Assembly (NCBI GenBank): GCA_017935525.1
Contig: JAGBHJ010000235.1
Coordinates: 1-11,429 of the forward strand
Direction: 5' to 3'
From: Clostridia bacterium
Lineage (GTDB): Bacteria; Bacillota; Clostridia; HGM11327
Length of the DNA: 11,429 bases
How positions within the stretch are numbered: position 1 is the first letter of the stretch; each line of letters begins with the position of its first letter. Under the pieces are notes generated by a model. It was not told the origin of the DNA. It did no database searches and saw only the letters and a program-made list of their open reading frames with translations. Of the stretch, positions 1-6,402 are shown in pieces. The translations under genes were made by a program, and so were the position numbers.

Positions 1-33
1 GGGGAGCCCCTTCGGCCTCTTGGGTATTTCTCC
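1..33 (-). tRNA. tRNA-Ser, 5' half only (cut by window edge)
   Basis: Read on the minus strand, this stretch starts with a GGAGAAA acceptor arm, then a D-arm region ending in GAAGGGG, then CTCCCC entering the anticodon stem, where the window ends. The layout and the GGAGA acceptor start match a class II serine tRNA. The CTCCC anticodon stem resembles bacterial tRNA-Ser(GCU), but the anticodon itself lies outside the window, so the isoacceptor is inference. It follows the complete tRNA-Ser by a 22-nt spacer and is probably on the same transcript. Confidence 0.7.
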
Positions 34-55
34 ATAGCCTAAATATTAAGAATGA

Positions 56-144
56 TGGCGGAGAGAGAGGGATTCGAACCCCCGGTGCCTTGCGACATCA
101 CTGGTTTTCAAGACCAGCTCCATAAACCACTCGAACATCTCTCC
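56..144 (-). tRNA. tRNA-Ser (anticodon UGA)
   Basis: On the minus strand the acceptor arm GGAGAGA (138-144) pairs with TCTCTCC (60-66). The discriminator G is at 59 and CCA is genomically encoded at 56-58. The anticodon stem CTGGT/ACCAG encloses the loop CTTGAAA, giving anticodon TGA (108-110), which reads UCA serine codons. The long variable arm around 86-100 is typical of class II tRNAs. The T arm carries TTCGAAT with one G-U pair. A consensus promoter lies 12 nt upstream of the 5' end. Confidence 0.97.
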
Positions 145-155
145 AAAACGTTAAT

Positions 156-184
156 ATTATACCACGGTTTTCCGCTTTTGTCAA
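156..184 (-). promoter_or_regulatory. Consensus promoter of the tRNA-Ser unit
   Basis: On the minus strand TTGACA (179-184) is followed after exactly 17 nt by TATAAT (156-161), a perfect sigma-A-type promoter. Transcription should start near 149, a few bases before the tRNA 5' end at 144. It is divergent from the adhE promoter, and the two -35 boxes are 55 bp apart. A perfect 10-bp palindrome, TTTACGTAAA (189-198), sits just upstream of its -35 box. Confidence 0.92.
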
Positions 185-239
185 TAGCTTTACGTAAAAG
201 TTTTCCTATTTTATTTTGTAATAAAATGGCATTTTGTGG

Positions 240-269
240 TTGACAAAAATGGGCAGAAAATGATATAAT
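240..269 (+). promoter_or_regulatory. adhE promoter
   Basis: TTGACA (240-245) and TATAAT (264-269) are separated by 18 nt, with a predicted start near 276. The -35 box lies inside an inverted repeat, ATTTTGT-GGTTG-ACAAAA (231-248). The ATTTTGT arm occurs a second time 18 bp upstream (213-219), in ATTTT-GTAAT-AAAAT. A repressor bound here would block the -35 box. The spacing does not match the known clostridial Rex operator, so no regulator is named. Confidence 0.88.
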
Positions 270-275
270 AAATAG

Positions 276-407
276 TAGTGGTCGAGGTTTTTCCTTTTTG
301 CAGTAGCGGCAAGAACCACCTTTCCCACACAGCTTTCCCCGATATTGCTTTTCAACAAAGCTTTTTATCGGCATATATTTGATCAAAATTTTTAGGAGAT
401 ACACAAA
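276..407 (+). promoter_or_regulatory. Structured 5' leader of adhE
   Basis: About 130 nt separate the predicted transcription start from the adhE ATG, and no open frame is visible there. Two hairpins can be drawn. In the first, GTGGT (278-282) pairs with ACCAC (315-319), with an inner TTGC (298-301)/GCAA (309-312) stem. In the second, CCGATA (339-344) pairs with TATCGG (366-371), and GCTTT (347-351) with AAAGC (357-361), closed by a TCAAC loop. The second hairpin ends 22 nt before the AGGAG ribosome site (394-398), so it does not hide that site directly. No known riboswitch family was recognised. Confidence 0.5.
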
Positions 408-3017
408 ATGACAGAAAACAAGACTTATCAGATCATTGACAGCGTGGATAAGCTTCAGGAAGCGATCCACCGTGTTAAGAACGCGCAGAAGGTCTTTGCT
501 GAGTACACTCAGGAGCAGGTTGACAAGATATTCCTTGCGGCAGCTTCTGCGGCAAACAAAGCAAGGATACCCCTGGCAAAGATGGCTGTTGAGGAAACTG
601 GCATGGGCGTTGTTGAGGACAAGGTCATCAAGAACAACTATGCATCCGAGTACATCTACAACGCGTACAAGAACACAAAGACCTGCGGCGTTATTGACGA
701 GGACCCCGCATACGGCACCAAGAGGATCGCAGAGCCCATCGGCTTGATCGCGGCGGTAATTCCTACCACAAACCCCACGTCAACAGCGATATTCAAGTGC
801 CTTATCGCACTTAAGACCCGTAACGCCATCATCATCTCCCCTCACCCCAGAGCAAAAAATTCCACCATTGCGGCGGCAAAGCTCGTTCTTGAGGCGGCAG
901 TTGCGGCAGGCGCACCCGAAAACATCATCGACTGGATAGACGTTCCCAGCCTGGATATGACAAACACCGTTATGAAGGAGTCCGACATAATCCTTGCTAC
1001 GGGCGGCCCCGGCATGGTTAAGGCGGCATACTCCAGCGGTAAGCCCGCCTTGGGCGTTGGCGCAGGTAACACTCCCGCCATTATCGACCCCAGCGCGGAC
1101 ATTATTCTGGCTGTTAACTCAATTATACATTCAAAGACATTTGACAACGGCATGATCTGCGCATCGGAGCAGTCCGTTATCGTGCTTGACGAAATATACG
1201 ACAGCGTCAAGGCTGAATTTGCCGCAAGAGGCTGCTACTTCCTCAACGAAAAAGAAACAGAAAAGGTCAGAAAGACCATAATCATCAACGGCGCGCTTAA
1301 CGCAAAGATCGTCGGTCAGTCTGCTTACAAGATCGCACAGCTTTCCGGCATTGAGGTGCCCACAACTGCAAAGATCCTCATCGGCGAGGTTGAAAGCGTG
1401 GATATTTCCGAGGAATTTGCGCATGAAAAGCTCTCCCCCGTTTTGGCTATGTACAGAGCGTCCGACTTTAACGATGCCCTTGCAAAGGCAGAACAGTTGA
1501 TTGCAGACGGCGGCTACGGTCACACAGCCTCCATCTATCTCAACACTATCACGGAAAAGGAAAAGCTGGAGATATTCGCTCACAGAATGAAGACCTGCCG
1601 TATTGTTGTAAACACACCGTCGTCTCACGGAGGTATCGGTGATCTTTACAATTTTGACCTTGCTCCCTCCCTCACTTTGGGCTGTGGCTCATGGGGTGGA
1701 AACAGTGTCAGCGAAAACGTTGGCGTAAAGCATTTGCTTAATATAAAAACAGTAGCTGAAAGGAGAGAAAATATGCTTTGGTTCCGCGCACCTGAAAAGA
1801 TCTACATCAAAAAGGGTTGTCTGCCCGTTGCTCTTGACGAGCTGAAGACAGTAATGCACAAGAAAAAGGCATTCATCGTTACCGATAATTTCCTCTACCG
1901 CAACGGCTACACAAAGCCCATCACAGACAAGCTGGAGGAAATGGGCATCACTCACACAACGTTCTTTAACGTTGAGCCCGACCCCACTCTGGCATCCGCC
2001 AAGGAGGGCGCACTCCAGATGACAGCATTCCAGCCCGACGTTATAATCGCTCTGGGCGGTGGCTCCGCAATGGACGCCGCAAAGATCATGTGGGTGCTTT
2101 ACGAGCATCCCGAGGCTGACTTTGCAGACATGGCAATGCGCTTTATCGATATCCGCAAGCGTGTTTACACATTCCCCAAGATGGGCGAAAAGGCTTACTT
2201 TATCGCTATCCCAACGTCAGCAGGTACGGGCTCCGAGGTTACACCCTTTGCGGTTATTACTGACGAAGCAACGGGCATCAAGTATCCCCTTGCAGACTAC
2301 GAGCTTTTGCCCAACATGGCTATTATCGATACGGATTTCCATATGTCCGCCCCCAAGAGCCTTACGGCAGCTTCGGGTATTGACGCCGTTACCCACGCAT
2401 TGGAGGCATACGCATCCATGCTGGCAACGGATTATACGGACGGCTTGGCGCTCAAGTCCCTCAAGACTGTATTTGAGTACCTCCCCAGAGCGTACGAAAA
2501 CGGCTTGACAGACGTTGTAGCGCGTGAGAAGATGGCAAACGCTGCAACAATGGCAGGTATGGCTTTTGCAAACGCATTCCTGGGCATATGCCACTCCATG
2601 GCTCACAAGCTGGGCGCTTTCCACCACCTGCCCCACGGCATTGCAAATGCGCTGTTGATTGAGCAGGTTATCCGCTTTAACGCAAGCGAGGCTCCCACAA
2701 AGATGGGTACGTTCTCCCAGTACGATCACCCCCATACTTTGGCGCGCTACGCAGAGGTGGCTGATTACCTTGGCGTAAAGGGCGACACAAACGAGGAGAA
2801 GCTGGAGGGTCTTATCGCGCTTATCAACGACCTTAAGGCAAAGGTTGGCATAAAGAGCTCCATTAAGGAATACGGTATTGACGAGGCCGACTTTATGGCA
2901 AGGCTTGACGATATGGTGGAGCAGGCGTTTGACGACCAGTGTACGGGCGCTAACCCCAGATATCCTCTCATGAGCGAAATGAAGCAGCTCTACCTTAACG
3001 CATATTACGGCAACTGA
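408..3017 (+). CDS. adhE: Bifunctional aldehyde-alcohol dehydrogenase AdhE
   Basis: This cytoplasmic enzyme reduces acetyl-CoA to acetaldehyde and then to ethanol, using two NADH and freeing CoA, the main ethanol branch of anaerobic fermentation. The protein is 869 aa, normal for the family. Residues 1 to about 440 form a CoA-acylating aldehyde dehydrogenase with the catalytic Cys251 in NGMICASEQS. After a short linker, residues 456-869 form an iron-type alcohol dehydrogenase. Its cofactor motif is GGGSAMDAAK (550-559), and the expected iron ligands are Asp659, His663, His729 and His743, the same spacing as in the E. coli enzyme. Family members assemble into spirosome filaments. The start is fixed by AGGAG at 394-398, 9 nt before the ATG. 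A second ribosome-site-like sequence precedes internal Met456. A kinase gene follows after 29 nt with no terminator between them. Confidence 0.97.
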   Translation: MTENKTYQIIDSVDKLQEAIHRVKNAQKVFAEYTQEQVDKIFLAAASAANKARIPLAKMAVEETGMGVVEDKVIKNNYASEYIYNAYKNTKTCGVIDEDPAYGTKRIAEPIGLIAAVIPTTNPTSTAIFKCLIALKTRNAIIISPHPRAKNSTIAAAKLVLEAAVAAGAPENIIDWIDVPSLDMTNTVMKESDIILATGGPGMVKAAYSSGKPALGVGAGNTPAIIDPSADIILAVNSIIHSKTFDNGMICASEQSVIVLDEIYDSVKAEFAARGCYFLNEKETEKVRKTIIINGALNAKIVGQSAYKIAQLSGIEVPTTAKILIGEVESVDISEEFAHEKLSPVLAMYRASDFNDALAKAEQLIADGGYGHTASIYLNTITEKEKLEIFAHRMKTCRIVVNTPSSHGGIGDLYNFDLAPSLTLGCGSWGGNSVSENVGVKHLLNIKTVAERRENMLWFRAPEKIYIKKGCLPVALDELKTVMHKKKAFIVTDNFLYRNGYTKPITDKLEEMGITHTTFFNVEPDPTLASAKEGALQMTAFQPDVIIALGGGSAMDAAKIMWVLYEHPEADFADMAMRFIDIRKRVYTFPKMGEKAYFIAIPTSAGTGSEVTPFAVITDEATGIKYPLADYELLPNMAIIDTDFHMSAPKSLTAASGIDAVTHALEAYASMLATDYTDGLALKSLKTVFEYLPRAYENGLTDVVAREKMANAATMAGMAFANAFLGICHSMAHKLGAFHHLPHGIANALLIEQVIRFNASEAPTKMGTFSQYDHPHTLARYAEVADYLGVKGDTNEEKLEGLIALINDLKAKVGIKSSIKEYGIDEADFMARLDDMVEQAFDDQCTGANPRYPLMSEMKQLYLNAYYGN
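1761..1775 (+). promoter_or_regulatory. Internal ribosome-site-like sequence at the ADH domain boundary of adhE
   Basis: An AGGAG (1761-1765) lies 7 nt before an in-frame ATG (1773-1775, Met456), which is exactly where the alcohol dehydrogenase domain begins. The geometry is as good as that of the real adhE start. Initiation here would give a free 414-aa iron alcohol dehydrogenase. The Met is conserved in AdhE for protein reasons and the AGGAG falls in Arg-Arg codons, so coincidence is possible. Confidence 0.3.
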
Positions 3018-3046
3018 TCAACGGCAACACAAAAGGAGAATTTATT

Positions 3047-3796
3047 ATGAAACTTGACACAGTATTGGCAGTAAGACCCAACAAAACGGTTTACCGTGAC
3101 GGCAACCTTAATATCAAGATATTCAACGACAACTATTCCAAGGCGGATATTCTCAACGAGGCTCTCAATCAGGCAAGAATTGAGGAAACAGGGCTCAATA
3201 TCCCCAAGATCCATGGCGTAACCATGGTAGAAGGCAAGTGGGCTATCATTTCCGACTACATCGAGGGCAACACGCTGGAGCAGCTGATGGAGGCTCACCC
3301 CGAAAAGAAATACGAATACATCGAGCTTTTGGTTGACCTGCAGCTTGAGATGCATTCAAAGACTTGCCCCAAGCTCAACAAGCTTAAGGACAAGATGATG
3401 AACAAGATCAGCATATCCGAGCTTGACGCCACCACTCGCTACGAGCTTCACACACGTCTGGAGGGTATGCCCAAGCACAATAAGGTATGCCACGGCGACT
3501 TTGTCCCCTCCAACATCATCATTGCAACGGACGGCACGCCCTACATTATCGACTGGTCCCACGCGACTCAGGGTAACGCATCTGCCGACGCCGCAAGAAC
3601 GTATCTTTTGTTCTGCCTGGCAGGTGACAACGACGGCGCAAAGACCTACCTCAAGCTGTTCTGCAAAAAGAGCAACACCGCAAAGCAGTACGTGCAGAAG
3701 TGGATGCCCATCGTAGCTGCATCACAGTCCGTAAAGGGCAACGAGGAAGAAAGAGCTTTCCTTTTGTCCTGGGTGGACGTTGTAGATTACGAGTAA
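3047..3796 (+). CDS. APH/choline-kinase-fold phosphotransferase, substrate unknown
   Basis: This 249-aa cytoplasmic protein has an aminoglycoside-phosphotransferase-like kinase fold. The Brenner-type catalytic loop is HGDFVPSN (149-156), with Asp151 as expected base and Asn156 as a metal ligand. IIDW supplies the metal-binding Asp169. The motif DAARTYLLF after it, and the N-terminal RDGN...IKIF and EETGL stretches, resemble a clostridial/Fibrobacter family of small uncharacterised kinases rather than true resistance enzymes. AAAGGAG ending at 3038 is 8 nt before the ATG. The gap of only 29 nt after adhE, with no promoter or terminator, makes it the second gene of the adhE operon. The substrate cannot be read from sequence: a sugar, an amino alcohol or another small metabolite are all possible. 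Confidence 0.85.
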   Translation: MKLDTVLAVRPNKTVYRDGNLNIKIFNDNYSKADILNEALNQARIEETGLNIPKIHGVTMVEGKWAIISDYIEGNTLEQLMEAHPEKKYEYIELLVDLQLEMHSKTCPKLNKLKDKMMNKISISELDATTRYELHTRLEGMPKHNKVCHGDFVPSNIIIATDGTPYIIDWSHATQGNASADAARTYLLFCLAGDNDGAKTYLKLFCKKSNTAKQYVQKWMPIVAASQSVKGNEEERAFLLSWVDVVDYE

Positions 3797-3821
3797 GTAC
3801 AAAATCATTATTACAGTCATG

Positions 3822-3854
3822 CGGAGTACGGATATTTTCGTACTCCGTTTTTTT
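3822..3854 (+). terminator. Intrinsic terminator of the adhE-kinase operon
   Basis: A perfect 9-bp stem, CGGAGTACG (3822-3830)/CGTACTCCG (3839-3847), with an 8-nt loop is followed by seven T residues (3848-3854). It lies 25 nt after the kinase stop codon. Confidence 0.95.
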
Positions 3855-3864
3855 GTAGACCTTA

Positions 3865-3893
3865 TTGAAATTTTTCTTCTATTGTGATACAAT
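3865..3893 (+). promoter_or_regulatory. Promoter of the DUF4091/GH123-like gene
   Basis: TTGAAA (3865-3870) and TACAAT (3888-3893) are separated by 17 nt, just after the upstream terminator. The predicted start near 3900 puts a small hairpin, GTCGC (3903-3907)/GCGAC (3914-3918) with a TTTGTT loop, at the very 5' end of the mRNA. Such a 5' hairpin often stabilises transcripts. Confidence 0.85.
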
Positions 3894-3935
3894 ATGATAA
3901 ACGTCGCTTTGTTGCGACACACAGGAGGTAATGCA

Positions 3936-5570
3936 ATGAAGATCATACAGTTATCTACACTAAATAAGATCCTTAAGGACGACCCCTTGGATTATAAGGA
4001 GTTCAACAGCTTTTCCGTTCTGAAGAACGAACGCTTTTCCTATCAGATCGCATTTAAGAACGATTCCGACAAACCCGTGACAGTAAACGTCACCACCCTC
4101 TCCCCCGTCAAGGACACGCTGGTGCGCCGTGAGATATACTGCTTTGTCAACAAGGTGGGCTATAACCCCGACAACGTAACGGCAGAATACGTAACTCACG
4201 AGCATACATTTGTTCCCGACGCTCTGCACGACTTTGACGGTACCTTAACCGTCCCTGCAGGCGAGAACGCAGTATTGCTCGTAACTCTCCGTCTTGACAG
4301 AACGGCGGCACAGGCAGGCAAATACGCCCTCAGAACGCTTTGCCAATGGGACGGCGGCACAGAGGAAAAGGTATTTGTGCTCAACGTTATAGATGCCTAT
4401 CTGCCCAAGCAGAAGATAATGTACACCAACTGGTTCCATTGCGACGCTATCTGCCACACCCACAAGGTAAAGGTGTTCAGCGAGGAATTCTGGGCGTTGG
4501 CGGAAAAATATATGCTCGCTGCCCACGACGTGGGTATGAACATGATACTCACCCCCATCATCACGCCGCCGCTTGATACAGTAGTAGGCTCCGAGAGAAT
4601 GACAGTCCAGCTGGTTGACGTCACAAAGACAGAAAACGGCTATGAGTTTGAATTCTCCAAGCTCTACCGCTGGGTAGCTCTGGCAAAAAAATGCGGTATG
4701 AAATACTTTGAGATGGCTCATCTGTTCTCCCAATGGGGCGCAAAATGCTGTCCCAAGGTAGTGGTTACTGTGGACGGCAAGGAAGAAAAGCCCTTTGGCT
4801 GGGACGTTGCCGCTACGGACGAAAGCTATCGTGACTTTTTGCAGCAGTTCCTTACATCATTGGTAAAAGTGATCAAGGATCTGGGTATCGAAGATCAGAC
4901 CTTCTTCCACATTTCCGACGAGCCCCACGGGGAGGAAGCAAAGGCGCAGTACCTCCGTTGCAAGGCGATGGTCAGCGATGCGCTTAAGGGCTTCAGGATC
5001 ATGGACGCATTGTCCGACCCCGAATACTACAAGGAGGGCGTTATCACCTACCCCGTGCCCGTAACCTCCACCACCGACAAATTCTGCGAGTTTGACCTTG
5101 AGCACAGATGGACCTATTACTGCTGCGGACCTACTGAAAACGCATCCAACAGATTTTTGGCACAGCACGGCTGGGTAACAAGAGCCTTGGGCTCACAGCT
5201 GTTCAAGTACAAAATTGAGGGCTTCCTGCATTGGGGCTTTAACAGCTATTTTACGCATCTGTCCCAGGTGGTGATAGACCCCTACGTTAAGATCGATATG
5301 GATCCCCACCTGCCCACGGGTGACAGCTACATCGTTTACCCCTACGGCAACAAGGTTGCGGATTCCCTCCGCGGTCAGCTGTTCTATGACGCCCTGCAGG
5401 ACCAGCGAGCTCTGGACCTTTTGGCAGAAAAGCTTGGTCACGAGCAAGTGGTAAAAATGTTGGAGGACATTGCAGGCAAGGAGATAAAATTCTACGACTA
5501 CCCTCACAACAGCGAGTTTATTCTGGCATGGAGAAAGGCAGTCAACGACAAGATAAAGGAACTTTGTTAA
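3936..5570 (+). CDS. DUF4091 protein, GH123-like glycoside hydrolase, cytoplasmic
   Basis: This 544-aa protein starts at the ATG at 3936, which has AGGAGG (3923-3928) 7 nt upstream. An earlier in-frame ATG at 3894 overlaps the promoter and has no ribosome site. Residues 1 to about 155 look like an N-terminal beta-sandwich. From YTNWFHCD (163-170) onward a barrel-type catalytic region follows. SDEPH carries adjacent Asp328-Glu329, matching the Asp-Glu catalytic pair of GH123 beta-N-acetylgalactosaminidases, which use substrate-assisted catalysis. EGFLHWGFNSY (from 428) and GDSYIVYP are DUF4091 hallmarks. There is no signal peptide, so it should act on imported oligosaccharides inside the cell. 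No transporter or other sugar gene is adjacent, and it is transcribed alone. The family call is confident; the exact sugar specificity is not. Confidence 0.82.
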   Translation: MKIIQLSTLNKILKDDPLDYKEFNSFSVLKNERFSYQIAFKNDSDKPVTVNVTTLSPVKDTLVRREIYCFVNKVGYNPDNVTAEYVTHEHTFVPDALHDFDGTLTVPAGENAVLLVTLRLDRTAAQAGKYALRTLCQWDGGTEEKVFVLNVIDAYLPKQKIMYTNWFHCDAICHTHKVKVFSEEFWALAEKYMLAAHDVGMNMILTPIITPPLDTVVGSERMTVQLVDVTKTENGYEFEFSKLYRWVALAKKCGMKYFEMAHLFSQWGAKCCPKVVVTVDGKEEKPFGWDVAATDESYRDFLQQFLTSLVKVIKDLGIEDQTFFHISDEPHGEEAKAQYLRCKAMVSDALKGFRIMDALSDPEYYKEGVITYPVPVTSTTDKFCEFDLEHRWTYYCCGPTENASNRFLAQHGWVTRALGSQLFKYKIEGFLHWGFNSYFTHLSQVVIDPYVKIDMDPHLPTGDSYIVYPYGNKVADSLRGQLFYDALQDQRALDLLAEKLGHEQVVKMLEDIAGKEIKFYDYPHNSEFILAWRKAVNDKIKELC

Positions 5571-5586
5571 TATCAGCACATAAGCA

Positions 5587-5624
5587 AGATCCCGATACGG
5601 ATATCCGTATCGGGATCTGTTTTT
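5587..5624 (+). terminator. Palindromic terminator between convergent genes
   Basis: Positions 5587-5618 are a perfect 32-bp palindrome centred on GATATC. As RNA it gives a 14-bp stem with a 4-nt loop, followed on the plus strand by G and five T residues (5620-5624). It ends the glycosidase transcript. Being symmetric, it could also slow the convergent lipoprotein transcript, although the T tract on that side is poor. Confidence 0.9.
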
Positions 5625-5630
5625 GTCAAT

Positions 5631-6140
5631 TTAGCCCCACGAATGCCATTCCGAATGCTCATGGGAGGTTTGCGGGATAAGGCAATCCGAGTCTTTATCG
5701 TATGCGTAACAGCAACAGTGTGTGATACCGTAAATGCTGTAATGCGCACTAACTATCTCCTTTGCCTCCAAGGGAGTAAGATACAAGCAATACGTAGGCT
5801 GTTTATCCGCCTCATACGGAGGCACCTGCTTTATTGCTTCCTCGTTGCACACACGCTCAAGATACGACGGAAGATATATCATGTCCTCAATTGCTTCGAT
5901 GGACTGACCCTCGTCCTTGAGCTTGATAACGTACAGCCGTTGCCCTCTTGTATTTGCAACCTTTAGCGAATACGTGGTCCCGTCCTCGCCACGCAACGTA
6001 ACATACTCATCAGAGTACTTGCCGCCAACGGAGCCTTCCGGTGTTGCACTCGGGTCAGGCGTTTGTGTGCTTGTGGGGTCTGAAGTACACCCGCACAGTA
6101 ACAGCATTCCTGCCAGTAATATCAATAACAGTTTTTTCAT
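5631..6140 (-). CDS. Small secreted lipoprotein, function unknown
   Basis: The 169-aa product starts MKKLLLILLAGMLLL and has a lipobox LCGC, giving lipidation at Cys18 and anchoring on the outer face of the membrane. A Thr/Pro/Ser-rich linker (about 19-40) follows, then a compact domain of about 125 residues that I do not recognise. The C-terminus is rich in possible metal ligands: a CCC run and a further Cys, then a His-rich tail, SHEHSEWHSWG. The AAGGAG at 6151-6156 is 10 nt before the ATG. The gene is convergent with the glycosidase gene. It is preceded by a long hairpin-rich leader with a terminator directly upstream of its ribosome site, so it is probably regulated by read-through. The lipoprotein call is firm; no function is proposed. 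Confidence 0.85.
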   Translation of the reverse strand: MKKLLLILLAGMLLLCGCTSDPTSTQTPDPSATPEGSVGGKYSDEYVTLRGEDGTTYSLKVANTRGQRLYVIKLKDEGQSIEAIEDMIYLPSYLERVCNEEAIKQVPPYEADKQPTYCLYLTPLEAKEIVSAHYSIYGITHCCCYAYDKDSDCLIPQTSHEHSEWHSWG

Positions 6141-6166
6141 TTTCTTTTCTCTCCTTTTTTAATATT

Positions 6167-6209
6167 AAAAAGGCACACAGTACACCCGCCAACGGGTACT
6201 CTGTGTGCC
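6167..6209 (-). terminator. Intrinsic terminator/attenuator just before the lipoprotein ribosome site
   Basis: On the minus strand the arms 6193-6209 and 6172-6188 form a 17-bp stem with one A-A mismatch and two G-U pairs, closed by a TTGG loop. Five T residues (6167-6171) follow. The lipoprotein ribosome site starts only 10 nt further on. No promoter fits between, so transcription of the gene must pass this hairpin. Confidence 0.85.
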
Positions 6210-6273
6210 GTAAGCTCACTTTGTAGTGCCGTTGTCAGCGGTACTGCTCCTTTTCACTTACATTATACCACAA

Positions 6274-6296
6274 AGAAACGCGCTATCCGCGTTTCT
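6274..6296. repeat. Perfect 9-bp inverted repeat
   Basis: AGAAACGCG (6274-6282) and CGCGTTTCT (6288-6296) enclose a 5-nt loop. On the minus strand it ends 6 nt before the second extended -10 box at 6262-6267, occupying the place of a -35 box. It may be an operator or a folded RNA element. Confidence 0.7.
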
Positions 6297-6310
6297 ACCT
6301 CAAACGGTTC

Positions 6311-6358
6311 AATAATTACATCAGAAGAAGCGAAGCTTCATTCATTAGTGTAATTATT
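6311..6358. repeat. Nested inverted repeat with a GCGAAGC mini-hairpin
   Basis: The 10-bp arms AATAATTACA (6311-6320) and TGTAATTATT (6349-6358) match perfectly. Inside them GAAGC-GAA-GCTTC (6327-6339) forms a very tight hairpin; the core GCGAAGC is known to be exceptionally stable in single-stranded DNA. The arms overlap the start of the lipoprotein leader on the minus strand. Confidence 0.7.
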
Positions 6359-6402
6359 ATACCATATATATACATATGGTCAAGCATTTTTTCAATTTTT
6401 AT

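Larger units (their letters stand above)
6141..6383 (-). promoter_or_regulatory. Promoter and hairpin-rich leader of the lipoprotein gene
   Basis: On the minus strand TTGACC (6378-6383) and TATAAT (6356-6361) are spaced by 16 nt, and the -10 box is extended by TGG. A start near 6349 gives a leader of about 210 nt. A second TGG-TATAAT (6262-6267) lies downstream without a clear -35 box. The region holds serial inverted repeats: 6361-6380; 6311-6320 with 6349-6358; 6327-6339; 6274-6296; 6225-6245 inside GTAAG/CTTAC arms (6210-6214 and 6257-6261); and 6172-6209, which is a terminator. No open frame was seen. It may be a structured RNA, an attenuator or a repeated genomic element; no known riboswitch family was recognised. 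Confidence 0.6.

Noticed and set aside
52..243. 63-codon plus-strand open frame starting MMAEREGFEPP
   Set aside because: It lies across the minus-strand tRNA-Ser and its promoter. The EREGFEPP string is the usual false translation of a serine tRNA T arm.
231..250. Possible Rex (NADH-sensing) operator at the adhE promoter
   Set aside because: Rex sites have TTGT and ACAA separated by about 10 nt. Here the gap is 5 nt and the inner bases do not match.
2217..2735. 172-codon minus-strand open frame inside adhE
   Set aside because: It is a codon-bias shadow of a highly conserved enzyme. No ribosome site, promoter or recognisable domain was seen.
3047..3796. Aminoglycoside resistance gene
   Set aside because: The catalytic loop is shared by the whole kinase fold. 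The flanking motifs resemble a broad family of small uncharacterised kinases, and there is no mobile-element context.
3894..3935. Upstream ATG that would add 14 residues to the glycosidase
   Set aside because: It abuts the -10 box, lies before the expected transcription start and lacks a ribosome site, whereas the ATG at 3936 has AGGAGG at 7 nt.
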